This document shows positions 61,094 to 64,000 of a DNA stretch of 64,000 nucleotides, in pieces. Numbering within the stretch: position 1 is the stretch's first letter; every line of letters starts with the position of its first letter. The stretch comes from Mycobacterium sp. AZCC_0083 (GTDB taxonomy: Bacteria > Actinomycetota > Actinomycetes > Mycobacteriales > Mycobacteriaceae). Both the position numbers and the translations under genes were made by a program. The notes below the pieces were generated by a model. The model saw only the letters and a list, made by a program, of their open reading frames with translations, was not told where the DNA came from and searched no databases. Location of the stretch: assembly GCF_014202335.1 (NCBI RefSeq), contig NZ_JACHGP010000013.1, positions 1 to 64,000 on the forward strand, read 5' to 3'.

Positions 61094-61866
61094 GACACCT
61101 CCCGGATTCGCAAGGTATCCATCACCATTGCTGCTCCGGTGTTGACGATCGACGTGTCGGTGGCGACACCGACCATCTCGATGCCCTGACGCATGCGATT
61201 CTTCGCTTCGGCACCGTTGAGCGTCAGGTATCCGCGGGGTTTGCCAAGGGACTGCAGCAAGCGAAACACTTCGTTGATCGCCTGCTGGACATCCGGATGC
61301 TGAGCATCCCCGAGGTGACCAAGGGACGCGGCAAGGTCTGCGGGTCCGATGAAGATGCCGTCGACCCCTGGGACGGCTGCGATTTCGGCAATGTTCTGCA
61401 GGGCGGTCGCGGTCTCGATCTGCACCAACAGGCAGATCTCGTCCGCTGCTCGGCGCAGATAGTCTGGGTACTGGCCGTAGCCTGCGGCGCGTGAACTGCC
61501 CGACACGCCGCGAAGCCCCTCGGGTGGGTAGCGGGTGTAACTGACCGCCGCGGCCGCTTCCTGCGCGGTGTCCACCGATGGGATCAGCAGGTTGCGCGCA
61601 CCAGCGTCGAGGAGCCGTTTGATCTGGGTGCGATCCGACCATGCCGGCCTGACGACGGCACCGACGTCCTGCCCCTCGAGCACGCGCAATTGTTCGATGA
61701 CGTCGGCCATCTCGCTGGGTGAGTGTTCGGTGTCGATGAGCACCCAATCGAATCCGAGCCCGCAGAGCAGTTCGACGAGTGTCGGACTGTTGAGGGTGGC
61801 GAACAGACCTACCTGCTGTTCGTGGGATAACAGTTTCTTCTTGAACATGTTGGAACGGTGGGGCAT
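61090..61866 (-). CDS. HpcH/HpaI-type class II aldolase
   Basis: 258 residues: GLFATLNSPTLVELLCGLGF, DWVLIDTEHSPSEMADVIEQ (catalytic His), ARNLLIPSVDTAQEAAAAV, LLVQIETATALQNI (metal Glu) and GVDGIFIGPADLAASLGHLG (metal Asp). It makes or splits 4-hydroxy-2-oxo acids to pyruvate and an aldehyde. It gives the operon a second carbon-carbon cleaving enzyme beside OtnC. GGAAGGTG precedes the ATG. Confidence 0.9.
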   Translation of the reverse strand: MPHRSNMFKKKLLSHEQQVGLFATLNSPTLVELLCGLGFDWVLIDTEHSPSEMADVIEQLRVLEGQDVGAVVRPAWSDRTQIKRLLDAGARNLLIPSVDTAQEAAAAVSYTRYPPEGLRGVSGSSRAAGYGQYPDYLRRAADEICLLVQIETATALQNIAEIAAVPGVDGIFIGPADLAASLGHLGDAQHPDVQQAINEVFRLLQSLGKPRGYLTLNGAEAKNRMRQGIEMVGVATDTSIVNTGAAMVMDTLRIREVS

Positions 61867-61879
61867 TGAGATCACCTTC

Positions 61880-62716
61880 CTAGGTGTGTGCCGTGAGCGG
61901 AATGTTGTCAAGGGAGTCTGAGAGCGCCTTTGACAGCTGTCCTGCAATCCGCAGGGTGAGTGGTGCGCCGATGTCGACGAGTTCGGCCATTGACATCCGG
62001 CTTGCCTCGACGGTGAGGCTGATTGCGGCGACTGGGACGCGATGGGAGTTGAAGACGGCGGCAGCGACCGTGCGGAGACCGTACGCGTTTTCGCCATCTG
62101 AGATCGCGTAACCCCGCTCCCGCACCTCGGCGCACCGTTGCAATAGATCGGGCAACTCCGTGAGTGTGCGTTCCGAGAGCTTCACTCGCTCACTGCTTTC
62201 AAGGGTCTGAATCTGGGTGCTCTCCGGAAGATGGGCGAGAATGACGTGGCCGAGTGCCGATGCGTATGCCTTCACCCGGCGCCCAGGACGGACGTCGATG
62301 TTGTGGTGGGCGAGCCCGCTGTCGACCCGTTGGAGATAGAGGATGTCGGAGCCCTCCAGCGTTCCGAGTGAAGCTGCGTCCGCGAAATCGGGTACGCATT
62401 CCTCGAGAAGCGGCTTGGCGTGATCCCACAAATCGTGGGAAGACAGGGCGTTGAAGCCCAGCTCGAGGCACTTCAGACTGAGCCGAAATCGCTTGGATGG
62501 CACACTGATCAGATAGCCGAGGTCGAGCAACGTGTTGAGCAGCCGGTAGGCGGTGCCGCGGTCGAGGTTGGCCGCCGCGGCGACCTCGCTGACCGACATG
62601 ATCGGCGTGCTCGGCTGAAAGGCCGTCAAGACGGTGAATGCCTTGGCTACCGAATTGACGACGTTCTTGGGATTGCGGCCCTCCATCGCCGATGGCGAGC
62701 CCGTGGAGTTCCTCAC
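61880..62716 (-). CDS. IclR-family regulator
   Basis: 278 residues: HTH VSEVAAAANLDRGTAYRLLN, effector domain with LEGSDILYLQRVDSGLAHHN, GRRVKAYASALGHVILAHLP and ERGYAISDGENAYGLRTVAA. It sits inside the operon, between the SDR (start overlaps its stop, GTGA) and the aldolase, so it is probably autoregulated with the pathway genes. Confidence 0.9.
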   Translation of the reverse strand: MRNSTGSPSAMEGRNPKNVVNSVAKAFTVLTAFQPSTPIMSVSEVAAAANLDRGTAYRLLNTLLDLGYLISVPSKRFRLSLKCLELGFNALSSHDLWDHAKPLLEECVPDFADAASLGTLEGSDILYLQRVDSGLAHHNIDVRPGRRVKAYASALGHVILAHLPESTQIQTLESSERVKLSERTLTELPDLLQRCAEVRERGYAISDGENAYGLRTVAAAVFNSHRVPVAAISLTVEASRMSMAELVDIGAPLTLRIAGQLSKALSDSLDNIPLTAHT

Positions 62717-63462
62717 GAGGCGAACACCTTGATCGTGGTGAGACCGCCGTCGACGGCGAGCACGGTTCCGACGATCGAGCGTGCACTCGGTCGACTGATG
62801 AAAAGGGCGGCATCGGCCACCTCGTTGGCGCCGACCATCGCACCGGTGGGTTGCCTGTGGTCGTACACCGCGCGCTGGGCCGCCGGATCGGGCGCCCGAT
62901 CGATGAGTCGGTCGATCAACGGTGTATCGACGGTCCCCGGCGCCAGGCAGTTCACCCGAATCCCCTCGGCCACGAGGTCGGCCGCCATCGCCCGGCTCAT
63001 GGCCTCGATGGCACCCTTGGTCCCGGCGTACAGCACTCGGTTCCGTAGCCCGGTGGTGGCCGTGCAGGACGACATGTTCAGAATGCTTGCCGCGGACGAC
63101 TTCCGAAGAAGGGGCAGAGCAGCGCGTGCAGTGCGGATCATCCCGAGCACGTTGACGTCATAGACGTGCGCCCAATCCGATATCGATCCCTCCTCGACGG
63201 TCGCGGGGTAGCTGATACCGGCGTTGTTGATCAGGACGTCGAGTCGCCCGCCGGGACTGAGTTGGTTGACTGCGGACTCCACGTCGTCGTCGTCGGTGAC
63301 GTCGACAGCGAGCGCCGTTGTCCCGGTCGGGGCACCGTGCGGATCCTTGTCCAGGACCCCCACGGTCGCACCCGCCGCGACGAAGGCCTTCGCGATCGCC
63401 CACCCGATGCCCGATCCACCGCCCGTCACGATCACGTGCATGCCATCGAATTCGTTGGTCAT
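62713..63462 (-). CDS. SDR-family dehydrogenase
   Basis: A 249-residue classical SDR: VIVTGGGSGIGWAIAKAFVA, VLDKDPHG (Asp, NAD preference), LINNAGISYPA, NMSSCTATTG (Ser), YAGTKGAI (Tyr, Lys). It probably oxidises a hydroxyl of the sugar acid or lactone before the lactonase and kinase steps. 41 bp separate it from the MFS carrier gene. Confidence 0.9.
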   Translation of the reverse strand: MTNEFDGMHVIVTGGGSGIGWAIAKAFVAAGATVGVLDKDPHGAPTGTTALAVDVTDDDDVESAVNQLSPGGRLDVLINNAGISYPATVEEGSISDWAHVYDVNVLGMIRTARAALPLLRKSSAASILNMSSCTATTGLRNRVLYAGTKGAIEAMSRAMAADLVAEGIRVNCLAPGTVDTPLIDRLIDRAPDPAAQRAVYDHRQPTGAMVGANEVADAALFISRPSARSIVGTVLAVDGGLTTIKVFAS

Positions 63463-63503
63463 GGACTGCCTCCTTGAGTGTGGGTGGTCGGTGTCATCTC
63501 GAA

Positions 63504-64000
63504 TTACGAATTGGCGGTGACGGTTTCGATCGACTTTCCAGTGTCCGGCTCGTAGGCCAGGCTCATCTGCTCGGCGCGATCGGCGGTCGTGAAGTCGCTG
63601 CGGCGTGTCGGTGCGATGGCGCCCTTGGCGAATGCGAGGCCGACGATCGCCACACCCTGCCAGAGGACGAGGAAGCCGATGACGTAACCCGCTCCTCCCC
63701 CGGCCAGCATGATGAGGCCCGACGCGACGAGCGGGGTCAGGCCGGACAGCGCCACACCGTTGAACTCGCGGGCCACGGAGATTCCGGTCTGCCGGAAGCG
63801 GGTCTCGAAGAGCTCGGCCAAGAACGCGCCCTGCGGACCGAACGTCGCGCCGAGACCGATGCCGTACGCGAGCGCCATCGCCAGGACTATCAGGGTGATG
63901 TTCCGGCTCTCGAGCATTGCGAAGAACGGGTAGGCGAACGCGATCATGAACACGCAGCCGGTGATCATCACACGCCGTCGCCCCACGATGTCGGAGAGCC
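63504..64000 (-). CDS. MFS carrier, C-terminal part (cut by the window edge)
   Basis: The frame is open to the last base. It encodes the second loop motif LSDIVGRRRVMITG and the last five or so spans, such as ITLIVLAMALAYGIGLGATF and AGYVIGFLVLWQGVAIVGLA, with a polar tail. Resembles the MHS branch of symporters. It is the likely importer for the acid handled by the operon downstream. Confidence 0.87.
   Translation of the reverse strand, partial: LSDIVGRRRVMITGCVFMIAFAYPFFAMLESRNITLIVLAMALAYGIGLGATFGPQGAFLAELFETRFRQTGISVAREFNGVALSGLTPLVASGLIMLAGGGAGYVIGFLVLWQGVAIVGLAFAKGAIAPTRRSDFTTADRAEQMSLAYEPDTGKSIETVTANS

Overview
The window is high-GC actinobacterial DNA, and its gene order points to a rapidly growing mycobacterium (Mycolicibacterium type). 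Blocks matching the Mycobacterium tuberculosis Rv3286c-Rv3296 neighbourhood can be recognised: sigF and rsbW (7.4-8.6 kb), lat, lrpA, a DUF1338 gene and pcd (15.6-20.3 kb), and a TetR gene followed by lhr (49.1-54.3 kb). Large accessory segments separate these blocks. No rRNA, tRNA, CRISPR array, integrase, phage module or intact insertion sequence was seen.

0-14 kb: a truncated 13E12-family HNH gene, then a purine-catabolism region. It holds an amidohydrolase, a MocA-like molybdenum-cofactor nucleotidyltransferase, an NCS2 purine permease fused to a degenerate UraD domain, and uraD, uraH and uricase. After the SigF module (STAS protein, SigF, RsbW, PAS-ANTAR) and an ArsR/SRPBCC pair comes a two-gene xanthine dehydrogenase. 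Together these would take up purines and convert xanthine through urate, HIU and OHCU to allantoin. 14-15.6 kb: two PD-(D/E)XK-type nuclease-like genes. The first is bracketed by two copies of a 60-bp palindromic repeat.

15.6-20.3 kb: lysine catabolism (Lat, LrpA, Pcd and an HglS-type 2-oxoadipate dioxygenase/decarboxylase). 20.3-33.2 kb: an accessory redox/stress region. It has SDRs, a frameshifted cytochrome P450, a TetR and two MarR regulators, and four members of one F420-NADP-reductase-like family, one of them fused to a YceI domain. It also has two near-identical SnoaL proteins, DoxX, an F420/LLM oxidoreductase, gene relics and an unusual density of repeated operator-like DNA.

33.3-41.1 kb: a hexuronate/hexonate operon (UxuB, idonate/gulonate-type dehydrogenase, MFS carrier, mannonate-type dehydratase, KDG kinase, KDPG aldolase) with a divergent IclR regulator. 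41.2-48.7 kb: a carbohydrate ABC importer with a PfkB kinase, divergent from a DeoR regulator and a GH4 glycosidase. 49-57.6 kb: TetR, Lhr, a cobalt-type nitrile hydratase operon, small proteins and a decapitated MFS relic. 57.6-64 kb: an operon for a four-carbon acid sugar or related acid (OtnC, OtnK, racemase-family protein, SMP-30 lactonase, HpaI aldolase, IclR, SDR and the end of an MFS carrier).

Genes within operons are commonly joined by 4-nt ATGA or GTGA overlaps, and several promoters look leaderless, as is usual in mycobacteria. All functions are read from the translated sequence and remembered family features; no database search was run.
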